Assembly: GCA_016937345.1 (NCBI GenBank)
Contig: JAFGWE010000036.1
Span: forward strand, 1 to 46,825
DNA: 46,825 nucleotides
Reading direction: 5' to 3'
Source of the DNA: Methanomicrobiaceae archaeon
GTDB lineage: Archaea; Halobacteriota; Methanomicrobia; Methanomicrobiales; Methanomicrobiaceae
Numbering within the stretch: the first letter of the stretch is position 1; the number at the start of each line of letters is the position of its first letter. Below, in pieces: positions 17,568 to 25,355 of the stretch. A program made the position numbers and the translations under genes. The notes beneath the pieces were generated by a model, which had not been told where the DNA came from, did no database searches, and was given only the letters and a program-made list of their open reading frames with translations.

Positions 17568-17639
17568 TGTTTATCAGTATCCCAGATAATTAAATTTAAT
17601 CCTCTCTTTTCCTGATAAACAGATTAAATGCCCTGATAA
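17568..17639. promoter_or_regulatory. Half-sites between divergent redox genes
   Basis: TGTTTATCAG at 17568-17577 and its exact complement CTGATAAACA at 17612-17621, plus a further CTGATAA at 17633-17639. The last two are in the same direction and 21 bases apart, which is two helical turns. They lie between the Isf-like gene (minus) and the operon starting at 17709 (plus). A shared regulator of the region is the likely meaning. Confidence 0.45.
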
Positions 17640-17708
17640 TTATAAGAAAAAGTCATGGTCAAAAGAAATAAATAGATGCAGTCTTAATCAAAAGTTAAGG
17701 TGAAATTT

Positions 17709-17927
17709 ATGAGTGAAACACCAAACAGAGTGAAAGCCGGAGATAAAGTCGGCAAAGGTAAGTATGTCTGTGTTGACTGCGGACTGGAATATGAGGTAAA
17801 AGATTCCCAGGAGGATTTGAGAAAATGCCCTGCATGTGCCTGCGAGATGTATGACTGCTTCCCGGTAACTCACATAAGGGACGATATAAAGACACCGGAA
17901 GATGTAAAAAATCCTCCAAAGAGATAA
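17709..17927 (+). CDS. Small zinc-ribbon/rubredoxin-like protein
   Basis: A 72-residue protein with CVDC (about 20-23) and CPACAC (about 40-45) plus one more Cys shortly after, forming a rubredoxin- or zinc-ribbon-like knuckle pair. It should bind one iron or zinc in the cytoplasm. The spacing between the pairs is shorter than in true rubredoxin, so an electron-transfer role is not certain. AAGGTGA lies just before the ATG at 17709 and fixes this start; the in-frame GTG at 17700 is part of that site. It is the first gene of a run of four genes for oxygen and peroxide defence. Confidence 0.8.
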   Translation: MSETPNRVKAGDKVGKGKYVCVDCGLEYEVKDSQEDLRKCPACACEMYDCFPVTHIRDDIKTPEDVKNPPKR

Positions 17928-17999
17928 TAATTCAGGGCTGATTCCCTGTATTATTAGAAGACACTTCTGTTTTTTTCAGAATAAAGGGAGGGGGGTAAA

Positions 18000-18128
18000 A
18001 TGGTTAATGTAAAAGAAGAAGGCGAAATTTTCGTCTGTGAAATCTGTGGTAACGTTGTTGAAGTAAAAGAGGTCGGGGGCGGCGAGCTTGTATGCTGCGG
18101 CGAACCGATGAGTCCTGAGGAGAAGTGA
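18000..18128 (+). CDS. Desulforedoxin-like protein
   Basis: A 42-residue protein. The pattern is exactly that of desulforedoxin and the N-terminal domain of desulfoferrodoxin: CEICGNVVE (C13, C16) then [12 protein letters not shown] with the adjacent Cys pair. Four cysteines bind one iron. Stand-alone desulforedoxins act as small electron carriers; in superoxide reductase the same domain is fused to a catalytic part, which is absent here. The ribosome-binding site GGGAGGGGGG is strong. It starts 72 bases after the zinc-ribbon gene and ends 5 bases before the next, so it belongs to the same transcript. Confidence 0.9.
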   Translation: MVNVKEEGEIFVCEICGNVVEVKEVGGGELVCCGEPMSPEEK

Positions 18129-18133
18129 TTTAA

Positions 18134-18475
18134 ATGTGCGATGAAATGGATAAACTTGGAAAAAATATAGGCAAAGTGCCTGTTATCTTTAAAGAGCTTG
18201 AAAAGACTGATCCCTTAATGCATGAGAAGATCCTGGCAATTGACAATCTTGTATGGAGTGACGGTGCACTGACACGCCAGCAGAAAAAGATTATTGCAAT
18301 CGCAATTGCAGCATCACTGCGTGACGAGCATGCTGTCTACGCCCAGATTGCGGGTGCAAAAAATCTCGGCATCAAAAAAGAGGAGATAGAAGAAGGCTTG
18401 AGAGTAGCATTTCTCCTTGCCGGAATGCCGGCATACGTCTATGGAAAGACAAAGCTTGAGGAAGCTTACAAATAA
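18134..18475 (+). CDS. Carboxymuconolactone decarboxylase-like protein without catalytic cysteines
   Basis: A 113-residue protein of the carboxymuconolactone decarboxylase/AhpD fold: LTRQQKKIIAIAIAASL helix, then a helix with a GAKNLGIKKEEIEEGLRVAFLLAG stretch typical of the family. In AhpD the peroxidase site is C-x2-C-x3-H between these helices. Here the matching positions read D64, A67 and Q71 (RDEHAVYAQ), so both cysteines and the histidine are lost. It is therefore unlikely to be a thiol peroxidase; it may be a structural or substrate-binding member. It sits between desulforedoxin and peroxiredoxin genes, 5 bases after the former and 24 before the latter. Confidence 0.85.
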   Translation: MCDEMDKLGKNIGKVPVIFKELEKTDPLMHEKILAIDNLVWSDGALTRQQKKIIAIAIAASLRDEHAVYAQIAGAKNLGIKKEEIEEGLRVAFLLAGMPAYVYGKTKLEEAYK

Positions 18476-18499
18476 TTTTTTCAAAGGGGGGATTTTTAA

Positions 18500-19165
18500 A
18501 TGTGTATGGATATGGAATATTCCGAGTGCGTGGATTTCCGTACAATGCCGGTTATAGGTGAGCCTGCACCTGATTTTGAGGCAGTGACAACACACGGCCC
18601 GATTAAACTTTCGGACTATATCGGACAGTGGGTTGTTCTGTTTTCACATCCTGCGGATTTTACACCGGTCTGTACAACAGAATTTATGGCTTTTTCGGCA
18701 ATTTTTGAGGAATTAAAAGCTATGAATGTCCAGTTAATAGGCCTTTCTATTGACAGTGTGCATTCACATCTTGCATGGGTCAGAAACATAAAGGAGAAGA
18801 TGGGCATTGAGATTCAGTTCCCGATTATTGCCGACCTCAGCATGGATATTGCAAAGCTTTATGGAATGATTCATGAAGCCCAGAGCACAACAGCAGCCGT
18901 CCGTGCAGTATTTTTCATCGATCCGGAGGGAAAGATGCGGGCTATGATCTATTATCCGCTCTCAAACGGCAGATATATGCCGGAGATTATAAGGATTTTA
19001 AAGGCGTTTCAGACGAGTGATAAACACCATGTTGCAACTCCTGCCAACTGGCAGCCGGGCGACAAGGTCATTGTTCCTCCGCCTTTAACCCAAAAGGATG
19101 CAGATGAGAGACTCAAAAAAGGATATGACTGCAAAGACTGGTATCTCTGCTTTAAAGATATCTAA
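18500..19165 (+). CDS. Peroxiredoxin (Prx6-type, archaeal)
   Basis: A 221-residue thiol peroxidase that reduces hydrogen peroxide and alkyl hydroperoxides. The peroxidatic Cys58 is in PADFTPVCTTE. Like the archaeal Prx6 group (for example the Aeropyrum enzyme) it has a long C-terminal arm with two more cysteines, C211 and C217, six apart, one of which is probably the resolving cysteine. WQPGDKVIVPPP is also typical of the group. GGGGGGA lies a few bases before the ATG. It closes the zinc-ribbon/desulforedoxin/CMD-like transcript and is followed by T-runs. The thioredoxin reductase fusion at 10887 could supply electrons, but this is inference. Confidence 0.95.
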   Translation: MCMDMEYSECVDFRTMPVIGEPAPDFEAVTTHGPIKLSDYIGQWVVLFSHPADFTPVCTTEFMAFSAIFEELKAMNVQLIGLSIDSVHSHLAWVRNIKEKMGIEIQFPIIADLSMDIAKLYGMIHEAQSTTAAVRAVFFIDPEGKMRAMIYYPLSNGRYMPEIIRILKAFQTSDKHHVATPANWQPGDKVIVPPPLTQKDADERLKKGYDCKDWYLCFKDI

Positions 19166-19194
19166 AAAAACTATTTTTTTAATTTTTTATCTTT
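19166..19194. terminator. T/A-runs between convergent genes
   Basis: A7, then T7 and T6 runs, fill the 29 bases between the peroxiredoxin stop and the end of the convergent HIT gene. They could serve both directions. Confidence 0.45.
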
Positions 19195-19584
19195 TCAAAC
19201 CCTGTAATTCCTTAATTTTTCCGGAGCGTTGTCTCCGTAATGCCTCGGGATTATATGGATATGCATGTGCATTACAGTCTGCCACGCCGCATCGCCTGCA
19301 TTTATTATAATATTATAACCGTCAGGAGAGTATTTTTCATCCAGAATCACACGGCATTCTGATACCATATCCCACATCTCATCCCTTTCTTTTTTTTCTG
19401 CATCGAAATAATATGAAAAATGCCTTTTTGGTATTACTAGGACATGTCCGGCTAAAACCGGAAAGTCATCCATTTTCGCATAACACAGCTTTTTATCTGC
19501 AATGACAGTCTTTTTATCAGGGTTGCAAAAAGGGCATACTGGCATATCTCCATCTTTTACAATCTCTTCATATTTTTCTTTCAT
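19195..19584 (-). CDS. HIT-family hydrolase
   Basis: A 129-residue histidine-triad protein. The signature HMHIHIIPRHYGD near the C-terminus gives the catalytic H-x-H-x-H, and CPFCN-type zinc-binding cysteines (CPFC near 18) are at the N-terminus, as in Fhit/Hint-like archaeal members. Such enzymes cleave nucleoside phosphoramidates, dinucleoside polyphosphates or AMP-lysine type bonds. Lengths and the VLAGHVLVIPKRH strand fit. I took the ATG at 19584; a TTG six bases upstream is possible with GAGGA close by. Divergent from the flavoprotein pair. Confidence 0.9.
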   Translation of the reverse strand: MKEKYEEIVKDGDMPVCPFCNPDKKTVIADKKLCYAKMDDFPVLAGHVLVIPKRHFSYYFDAEKKERDEMWDMVSECRVILDEKYSPDGYNIIINAGDAAWQTVMHMHIHIIPRHYGDNAPEKLRNYRV

Positions 19585-19630
19585 AAACAAAATTCCTCAA
19601 AAATTATGGCACTTATAATTACGTTATGAA

Positions 19631-19667
19631 AAAAACATTAGATTCTCTCATTAATGTTTTTATATTA
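19631..19667 (+). promoter_or_regulatory. Promoter and dyad operator of the flavoprotein pair
   Basis: Perfect 10-base inverted repeat AAAAACATTA-N11-TAATGTTTTT at 19631-19661, touching a TATA box TTTATATTA at 19659-19667. The box predicts a start at about 19690, which is the ATG (19691), so the message may be leaderless. The dyad covers the upstream promoter part and fits a regulator site. Confidence 0.5.
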
Positions 19668-19690
19668 ATATCTACTAATACCGAGTGATT

Positions 19691-20305
19691 ATGACAATCT
19701 CTGTCCTCGGTTTTGCAACAAGCCCCAGAAGGCACGGAAATTCGGAGGAACTTCTGGAGATCCTTTTAGACTCAATGCAAAAAAAAGAGGATGTGACAAC
19801 AGAAAAGATTGTGCTGTCTGATTATGACATAAATCCCTGCCGCGGGTGCAATGCATGCGAAAAAAAAGGCGTATGCGTTATTAAGGATGACATGGCAGCC
19901 CTTCTTGAAAAGATAAAAGAAGCAGATATTGTAATTCTGTCATCACCCATATACTGCATGAGCCTCTGTTCACAGGCAAAGGCATTTATCGACAGGACAC
20001 AGGTCTTCAGATCGATAAAATACGTCTTAAAAGAAGATGTTGTGCCGCCTGAAAGAAGGGGTAAAAGGATAGGGATTTTTCTTTCAACGGCAGGTCAAAA
20101 CTGGGATTATGTTTTTGATGCCGCAATCCCGGTTGTAAAGTGCTTTTTTCATGTATGCGACATAAAAGACAAAGACATTGAGTACCTGATGATAAACAAT
20201 GTTGATAAAAAAGGCGCTATAAAAAAGCACCCTTCAGCAAAAAGTCAGGCAGAAGAGCTTACATCTGTTGTCCTAAAAAAAATAATTGAGTTAAGGGAGT
20301 CCTGA
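19691..20305 (+). CDS. Iron-sulfur flavoprotein (Isf type)
   Basis: A 204-residue flavodoxin-fold protein with an FMN-binding loop SPRRHGNSEE and the compact cysteine motif C-x2-C-x2-C-x5-C (C50, C53, C56, C62). This motif defines the Isf family of Methanosarcina, whose members hold FMN and a 4Fe-4S cluster and pass electrons to oxygen or peroxide. SSPIYCMSLCSQAKAFIDR follows the pattern of the second flavin loop. The promoter and dyad are directly upstream; a GTG two codons earlier is less likely. It is followed by its paralogue with one base between, so the two are surely co-transcribed and translated together. Confidence 0.9.
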   Translation: MTISVLGFATSPRRHGNSEELLEILLDSMQKKEDVTTEKIVLSDYDINPCRGCNACEKKGVCVIKDDMAALLEKIKEADIVILSSPIYCMSLCSQAKAFIDRTQVFRSIKYVLKEDVVPPERRGKRIGIFLSTAGQNWDYVFDAAIPVVKCFFHVCDIKDKDIEYLMINNVDKKGAIKKHPSAKSQAEELTSVVLKKIIELRES

Positions 20306-20306
20306 A

Positions 20307-20903
20307 ATGGTAAAAGTAATGGGAATATCGGCAAGTCCAAAGGTACATGGAAATACTGAAAAACTTCTTGACAGCTTCTTAAAAGGCGCAGAAAGCGCAG
20401 GAGCAGAGACAGAGAAGGTGAAATTAAAAGATCTTAAGTACAGAAGCTGCCAGGGATGCAACAGATGCCATCTGTCAGGAGTCTGTGTTTTAAATGATGA
20501 TCTGACACCCCTTCTTGAGAAGATCATGACAGATGTTGATATACTTGTTCTTGCATCGCCTATTTACTCTATGACAATAACAGCTGAGATGAAAGCATTT
20601 ATTGACAGAACGCAGTATCTCTGGGCAAGAAAATTTGTTAAAAAAAATCTTGTCTTCACAAAGGAGCACATGAAAAATCACAAAGGAATTTTTATATCTA
20701 CAGCAGGACAGGAGATGAAAACCGTGTTTGAAGCTGCATATCCTGTAATTAAGGCATTTTTTAACGATTCCGGGTTTGAATACTTCACAAATATAACAGC
20801 TGAGGGAATGGACCGATACAGCGGAATTGAAAGAAGACCTGATATTTTAAAAGAGGCTGAGGATGCAGGAGAAAAGGCGGTTTTGGATCTCTTAAAAACC
20901 TGA
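20307..20903 (+). CDS. Iron-sulfur flavoprotein (Isf type), second copy
   Basis: A 198-residue paralogue of the gene before it. The flavin loop SASPKVHGNTEKL is at the N-terminus, and the 4Fe-4S motif C-x2-C-x2-C-x5-C is complete (C48, C51, C54, C60). The region ASPIYSMTITAEMKAFIDRTQ matches its neighbour closely. The TGA of the first copy is followed by one base and this ATG, with AAGGGAGT upstream as ribosome-binding site. Two Isf copies in tandem could form a heteromer or have differing partners. Both are likely cytoplasmic electron carriers in oxygen defence. Confidence 0.9.
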   Translation: MVKVMGISASPKVHGNTEKLLDSFLKGAESAGAETEKVKLKDLKYRSCQGCNRCHLSGVCVLNDDLTPLLEKIMTDVDILVLASPIYSMTITAEMKAFIDRTQYLWARKFVKKNLVFTKEHMKNHKGIFISTAGQEMKTVFEAAYPVIKAFFNDSGFEYFTNITAEGMDRYSGIERRPDILKEAEDAGEKAVLDLLKT

Positions 20904-20983
20904 TTTTTTAATTATTAAAAATAACATGGATTTAACCATATCAAAAAACAGATATAATTAAAGATAAAGGAGATGAGTTTTTT

Positions 20984-22129
20984 CTGACAGACAACAACTG
21001 CCAAAATTTCATAAAAAGAAGGCTTGAACTGATATCTGATATAAAAAAGGCAGAATACGATGAAGAGGAAAAGCTTAGAAAAGTTCCGGGTTTCTCACTG
21101 AAAAAACGATATACAGGTCTCATTGTTGCAATTGCCATAATAATTAATATCGGGCTTTTAAATTACGACAGTGAAAATTACTTAAACTACTGGGTTATCA
21201 GTGCATTCATATTTCTGATGGTAAATCCTTTTTTAATGATGATCCCAACCGAGAGAAAATCCTTTAAAATGCCGGGTAAAAAGAAAAAACTTAACAGAAA
21301 AGAGGCCATGGCAGAGGTCCGGGCCGGTCTTTCGGCACTTAAATTTGAGAAGAAGATCTTATCAGAGATGGCCTGGAATCTTTTTTTCATAAACTGTCAT
21401 CCGCTGGTTCCGGGTTTTATGCTGCTTTTTTTAGGAAGCATCTTTTTTGCAGTTGCCGGGTACTTCACAGGAGCGTTTGAATACACATCCTCTTTGATAA
21501 TTATAGTACAGTCTCTTGCTATAATTCTGTTTTACGTTGGGATAATGCTTGTAAAACCCTATTCTTCCGGATATTTTTCAGGTCTTTTAGGGGTCAGGGT
21601 AGCCGTCCGTGAGCGCTTCATGGCAGGATGGATACCGGTTTTAAAATACATCCTTCTTATATCAATAGCTGCAGTAATCGCCGGAACTCTGATAATATTT
21701 GCACTTCTCCTTCCGGGAATGTCACTTGGAAGAGTGATGGGTATTGAGGATGTGGACATAAAAATAGTCATGTTTCTGCTTATATTCGCATCACAGGTTA
21801 TACTTGTAAGGTTCCTCCAGGGCGGATACAGCAAAAAACTTGTAACGGGATTTATGAGCTATAAAATTGAGGTGTTCAACAAAGGTTTTCTTGAGTCATT
21901 AAACAATATACCTGAAACACCTGAAGGCCTGAGTGAGGAGGAAATCTCAAAATACTGTCAAATTATGGATAATATTGAAACTGCATCGGTAAAAATCCGT
22001 TTTTTAAAGAGCGATCACCATCATTTCTTCGGATATTTCCCGGTCTGCATGATTATCCCCGATATTGCTCTTATCCTCGAAATTATTGAGAAATACAAAA
22101 AATACAGATTACAGAAGAACAACGAATAA
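20984..22129 (+). CDS. Membrane protein of unknown function, unusual CTG start
   Basis: About 381 residues. I do not recognise a family. The frame opens at 20936, and the upstream part encodes a charged segment followed by two membrane helices (LIVAIAIIINIGLL and WVISAFIFLMVN), so starting at the first ATG, 21218, would cut off a membrane segment. There is no ATG, GTG or TTG in frame before it. CTG at 20984 is preceded by AGGAGATGA seven bases away, a near-perfect ribosome-binding site. Further membrane segments lie around residues 145-260, and the C-terminus is charged. Another reading is a -1 frameshift: the heptamer T-TTT-TTC just before a TGA in the frame of the ATG at 20973 is a classic slippery site. 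Confidence 0.6.
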   Translation: MTDNNCQNFIKRRLELISDIKKAEYDEEEKLRKVPGFSLKKRYTGLIVAIAIIINIGLLNYDSENYLNYWVISAFIFLMVNPFLMMIPTERKSFKMPGKKKKLNRKEAMAEVRAGLSALKFEKKILSEMAWNLFFINCHPLVPGFMLLFLGSIFFAVAGYFTGAFEYTSSLIIIVQSLAIILFYVGIMLVKPYSSGYFSGLLGVRVAVRERFMAGWIPVLKYILLISIAAVIAGTLIIFALLLPGMSLGRVMGIEDVDIKIVMFLLIFASQVILVRFLQGGYSKKLVTGFMSYKIEVFNKGFLESLNNIPETPEGLSEEEISKYCQIMDNIETASVKIRFLKSDHHHFFGYFPVCMIIPDIALILEIIEKYKKYRLQKNNE

Positions 22130-22228
22130 TTATCCAATCTTTTTTATATCAAAAAACCAGAGAATAGACTAAAAAGGCACCAGGATTTAACAATAAAAAT
22201 CGTGCTTTTTTAGGGGAGGAGAGGATTT

Positions 22229-23095
22229 ATGAGAAAAAGTTTTTTCAAACCGGAATTTTTAGCAGCTGCTTTTCTTATGGCTTTAATTTTTATAACAGCA
22301 GTTCCGGCGGCGGCAGTCTCAGATGAGACAACGGTTGCAGGCGTTATTACAAAAGTAATGCCGGAAGAAGGCACTATAGAGATAAAAGCCGAGAGTATAT
22401 GGAACGGAGAGACCTGGACAGGCGTTTCTGTTACCTTTGTGTCCAGGGAATTTATTTCAGGAACTGTGCCGGACAGCGCCTTATATGGCAAAATTAAAAC
22501 AGGCGATCCCGTACAGGCAACATTTACAGGTGACGAAGAGTATTCGGTAAACTGGCTGTGCATAGGAAAGGTTCAGTCAGGCGGTTCAACCGGGAAATAC
22601 TTATCAGATGCATTCGGCGATCCGAAATATGTGATATCCCCGTTTTTCAACAATTTTAAGATAACTTATCAGATGCTTCCTGACTGCAGCAGATGTTCGG
22701 GCTCAACATGTGCCTCAGATTATGCAGGACTCAGAGTATCGCAGGGATGGGAAGAGAAGAACCTCATAACCGAATACACAATAGCAATGGGGGAAAGACA
22801 TGTTTTTACCAGCCCTGACGGCTGTGAATCAGAATTTTCCGTAACCCTGATATCAGGAAAAGCCAAAGCAGCCTCCTGTCCGGGATACCCGGCAGCAGAA
22901 GGCCCTGTATCTGTAAACAATTTTGTAATCAGCGTTGTTCAGAAAGGGACAGTTTCTGATATGACACCTGCACCGGTTGTAACACCAACAGAAACGCAGA
23001 GTACACCCATGCCCACACAGACATCCGGATTTGTGTTTGCAGGAACTCTTATTGGTATTTTTGCCGCAGTTTTTGCGAGAGGAGGAAGAAAATAA
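22229..23095 (+). CDS. Secreted protein with PGF-CTERM-like surface anchor
   Basis: A 288-residue protein with a signal peptide (about 1-30, ending AAAVS), an OB-like beta-rich N-terminal part, a cysteine-bearing central part (CSRCSGSTC near 155, CESEF, SCPGYP) and a Thr/Pro-rich stalk (VVTPTETQSTPMPTQT). The C-terminus SGFVFAGTLIGIFAAVFARGG resembles PGF-CTERM sorting signals, with S in place of P, followed by a hydrophobic helix and basic end. Such signals are cut by archaeosortase and joined to lipid. It is therefore probably tethered to the outer surface. GGGGAGGAGAGG before the ATG is a strong ribosome-binding site. Function unknown. Confidence 0.7.
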   Translation: MRKSFFKPEFLAAAFLMALIFITAVPAAAVSDETTVAGVITKVMPEEGTIEIKAESIWNGETWTGVSVTFVSREFISGTVPDSALYGKIKTGDPVQATFTGDEEYSVNWLCIGKVQSGGSTGKYLSDAFGDPKYVISPFFNNFKITYQMLPDCSRCSGSTCASDYAGLRVSQGWEEKNLITEYTIAMGERHVFTSPDGCESEFSVTLISGKAKAASCPGYPAAEGPVSVNNFVISVVQKGTVSDMTPAPVVTPTETQSTPMPTQTSGFVFAGTLIGIFAAVFARGGRK

Positions 23096-23106
23096 ATTCT
23101 TAAAAT

Positions 23107-23626
23107 TTGAGAGATATAAACAGCAGAAAGAAATTAAAGGGAAGGAAGGTCAGGAAAGAAGATACATGCCCCCTGGAGATAGTCCATGATAAAATAAGGG
23201 GTAAAATAAAAGACCGTTATTCTCCGGCAGCTGAAATACCGCGGCAGGGCATCCCTATACCAATTAGAGGATGATATTAAGGTTATAAGCCAGAAGATGC
23301 TTCTTGAGCAGCTAAACGAACTTCGCCAGTCAGGCCTTGTTGACAAGATGGTTTTCTCAGGATACCCGTTAAAAACCGAATATTTCCTGACAGAGAACAA
23401 TGGAGATAAAATTATCAGAGCCCTTGAAGTTACATTTGTAATCGTTCACCTTGACACTTATAACCACTGCATAGAAAAAAGAGAGGATATCAGGGAATAT
23501 TTTTCACCCGAAAAGCTTGAGGATTTGGGAGCTGACAAATTTTATATCCCTGAGGACAACGGGCTTTTGGAATTTAAAAAAAAGAGAGTCGTTGAGTTTA
23601 AGATGCTAAATTCAATCAATTTTTAA
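23107..23626 (+). pseudogene. HxlR-family regulator broken by a frameshift
   Basis: Two overlapping frames join into one HxlR winged-helix protein. Frame one encodes KEDTCPLEIVHDKIRGKIK (to about 23211) and then stops at 23272. Frame two takes over at 23213 with TVILRQLKYRGRASLYQLE and goes on DDIKVISQKMLLEQLNEL to the end at 23626. HxlR proteins have exactly this order, with a conserved Cys near the N-terminus and GKWKxxIL at the join. One A too many in the run ATAAAAG would explain the shift. No ATG, GTG or strong start lies upstream; TTG 23107 is the best in frame. Either a decayed gene, a read error or a programmed shift. Confidence 0.65.
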
Positions 23627-23675
23627 TAGAGCCCTAAAAACCTGCCATCATTTTTCTGCAGTAACTTCTTCCCAT

Positions 23676-25124
23676 TTAAATTATATCCGGAAAAGCACCG
23701 GCATCTATCTCCTCAAGTGAGCGTCCTTTAGTCTCAAATCCAAAGATAACTGTCACCACAAGCCCGATTATGCAGACGCCTGCCACCAGAAGAAGTGTTA
23801 TTGTAACACCCACATCAGCCTTTAATACAGGAAGAAGAAATAATCCCAGCACTGCCCCGGCCTTTCCGGTCGCTGCACAGAAGCCATGTGCTGTCGCCCT
23901 GATACGTGTAGGGAAAACCTCGGCAGGAATGATAAATGTCGTTGCATTTGGTCCTGCATTCATCATCAGGTTAAATATCATAAAACCCAGGAATACAAAA
24001 GGCAGTCCTGAAGATGTAAAGGAAGTTGCCATAAGTATCAAAAGACCGGCTGCCATCCCGATAAGGCCTGCAATCTGAAGCCTTATACGCCCCAGTCTTT
24101 CAATAAAAAGTATATTCAGCATGAAACCGGCTATTAAGAACACATCCAGAATAACCGTATTTTCAGTCTCAAAAAAATCCTGGGCAATGACATTTAACCC
24201 GTCTCCCGAACCTGCCATAACACCTATCAGTATAGGAGTAAAGATGCCGACTCCATATGTTGCAATATCCATGCAGAACCACGGAACAGCTGCAAAAACA
24301 GTCCTTCTAAAATATTTGGGAGAAAACAACGCCGAATACCCTTTTTTTTCTTTTTTAGTAACAGCCTCATAATATTCTCCCTCTTTTGCTACAAGTGCGT
24401 CGATCTCGTCTCCATCCTCCGGACTCATCTGTTTTACAACTAAAACAGCATTTTTGATCCGGCCATGCTCAATGTTCCAGCGGGGACTTTCAGGAACACC
24501 AAGACGGAAGAGAAGTATGATTACCGCCGGAACACAACCCGCAATAAGCATCAGACGCCATGAAAAAGCGTAAGGGAAGAGATATAAAATACCGAGTCCG
24601 ATCAGGGCTGCGGTAAACATACCTACTGCCTGAAAAGAAAAGGCTCCGATTAACATCCGCCCCCTTTTTTTTGCAGGCATAAACTCCGATACATAGCTTG
24701 CACAGATAGGATAATCAGCCCCTATTCCAATTCCAAGAAGGAAACGGAATGCAATAAGAGAGAAAATATCCCAGGATAATGCAGTCATCACCGAGAAGAG
24801 CAAAAAGAAGACAAGATCGATTATGTATATTGCTTTTCGCCCCCACATATCAGTCAGTTTTCCACCGAATGCCGCTCCGAAAACCGAGCCGAGAACAGCC
24901 GCCGCTGCTATTGCACCGGTCATAACAGGACTGGGACTGAACTGTGCAATTATTAAAGGCAGTGCAATTGAGATGATAAAAAGATCAAAGCCGTCAAGAA
25001 AGATTCCCATGGACGAAAGAAGCCATATCTTCCAGTGCAGGGGGGTCATCTCTGCTTCATCAAGTTTTTTGTACAGTATATTATGCGGGCCGGATTGCTG
25101 ATCACCTGTTATAGTGCTGTTCAG
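23676..25124 (-). CDS. MFS transporter of the sugar-porter type, likely CTG start
   Basis: About 483 residues, 12 membrane segments. Sugar-porter signatures are clear: GGKLTDMWGRKA after segment 2, PESPRW in the central loop and FETKGRSLEEID at the end; the group includes metabolite/H+ symporters for sugars, aromatic acids and phosphate. The first ATG (25049) lacks a ribosome-binding site and would remove KKLDEAE-TPLHWKIW context that relatives have. A strong AAAGGAGGA lies upstream and is spaced 8 bases from CTG at 25124, in frame, with no ATG, GTG or TTG between them. I chose CTG; the ATG is the fallback. Substrate unknown. Confidence 0.8.
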   Translation of the reverse strand: MNSTITGDQQSGPHNILYKKLDEAEMTPLHWKIWLLSSMGIFLDGFDLFIISIALPLIIAQFSPSPVMTGAIAAAAVLGSVFGAAFGGKLTDMWGRKAIYIIDLVFFLLFSVMTALSWDIFSLIAFRFLLGIGIGADYPICASYVSEFMPAKKRGRMLIGAFSFQAVGMFTAALIGLGILYLFPYAFSWRLMLIAGCVPAVIILLFRLGVPESPRWNIEHGRIKNAVLVVKQMSPEDGDEIDALVAKEGEYYEAVTKKEKKGYSALFSPKYFRRTVFAAVPWFCMDIATYGVGIFTPILIGVMAGSGDGLNVIAQDFFETENTVILDVFLIAGFMLNILFIERLGRIRLQIAGLIGMAAGLLILMATSFTSSGLPFVFLGFMIFNLMMNAGPNATTFIIPAEVFPTRIRATAHGFCAATGKAGAVLGLFLLPVLKADVGVTITLLLVAGVCIIGLVVTVIFGFETKGRSLEEIDAGAFPDII

Positions 25125-25355
25125 GATAAATTCCTCCTTTTATCCCCTAAACTGATTTTAAACAGATTTAAACCAGTCCGGATAATCTGACATTGAAAAG
25201 AGGCATCCTCAGATTCATTAATTAGATAATTTCACCTCTAACGAGAAATACCTGAAAAAACCCTTTTGTTATAGATTATTCATAATTTAATAAAGATTTA
25301 GCCATTCAAAAAAACTGATGATGAATAAAATAAAAATATGAGATATGGCTGTTTC

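Noticed and set aside
25049-25124. N-terminal extension of the MFS gene as a separate leader peptide
   Set aside because: It is in frame with no stop and matches the charged N-terminal lead of related transporters, so an extended start fits better.
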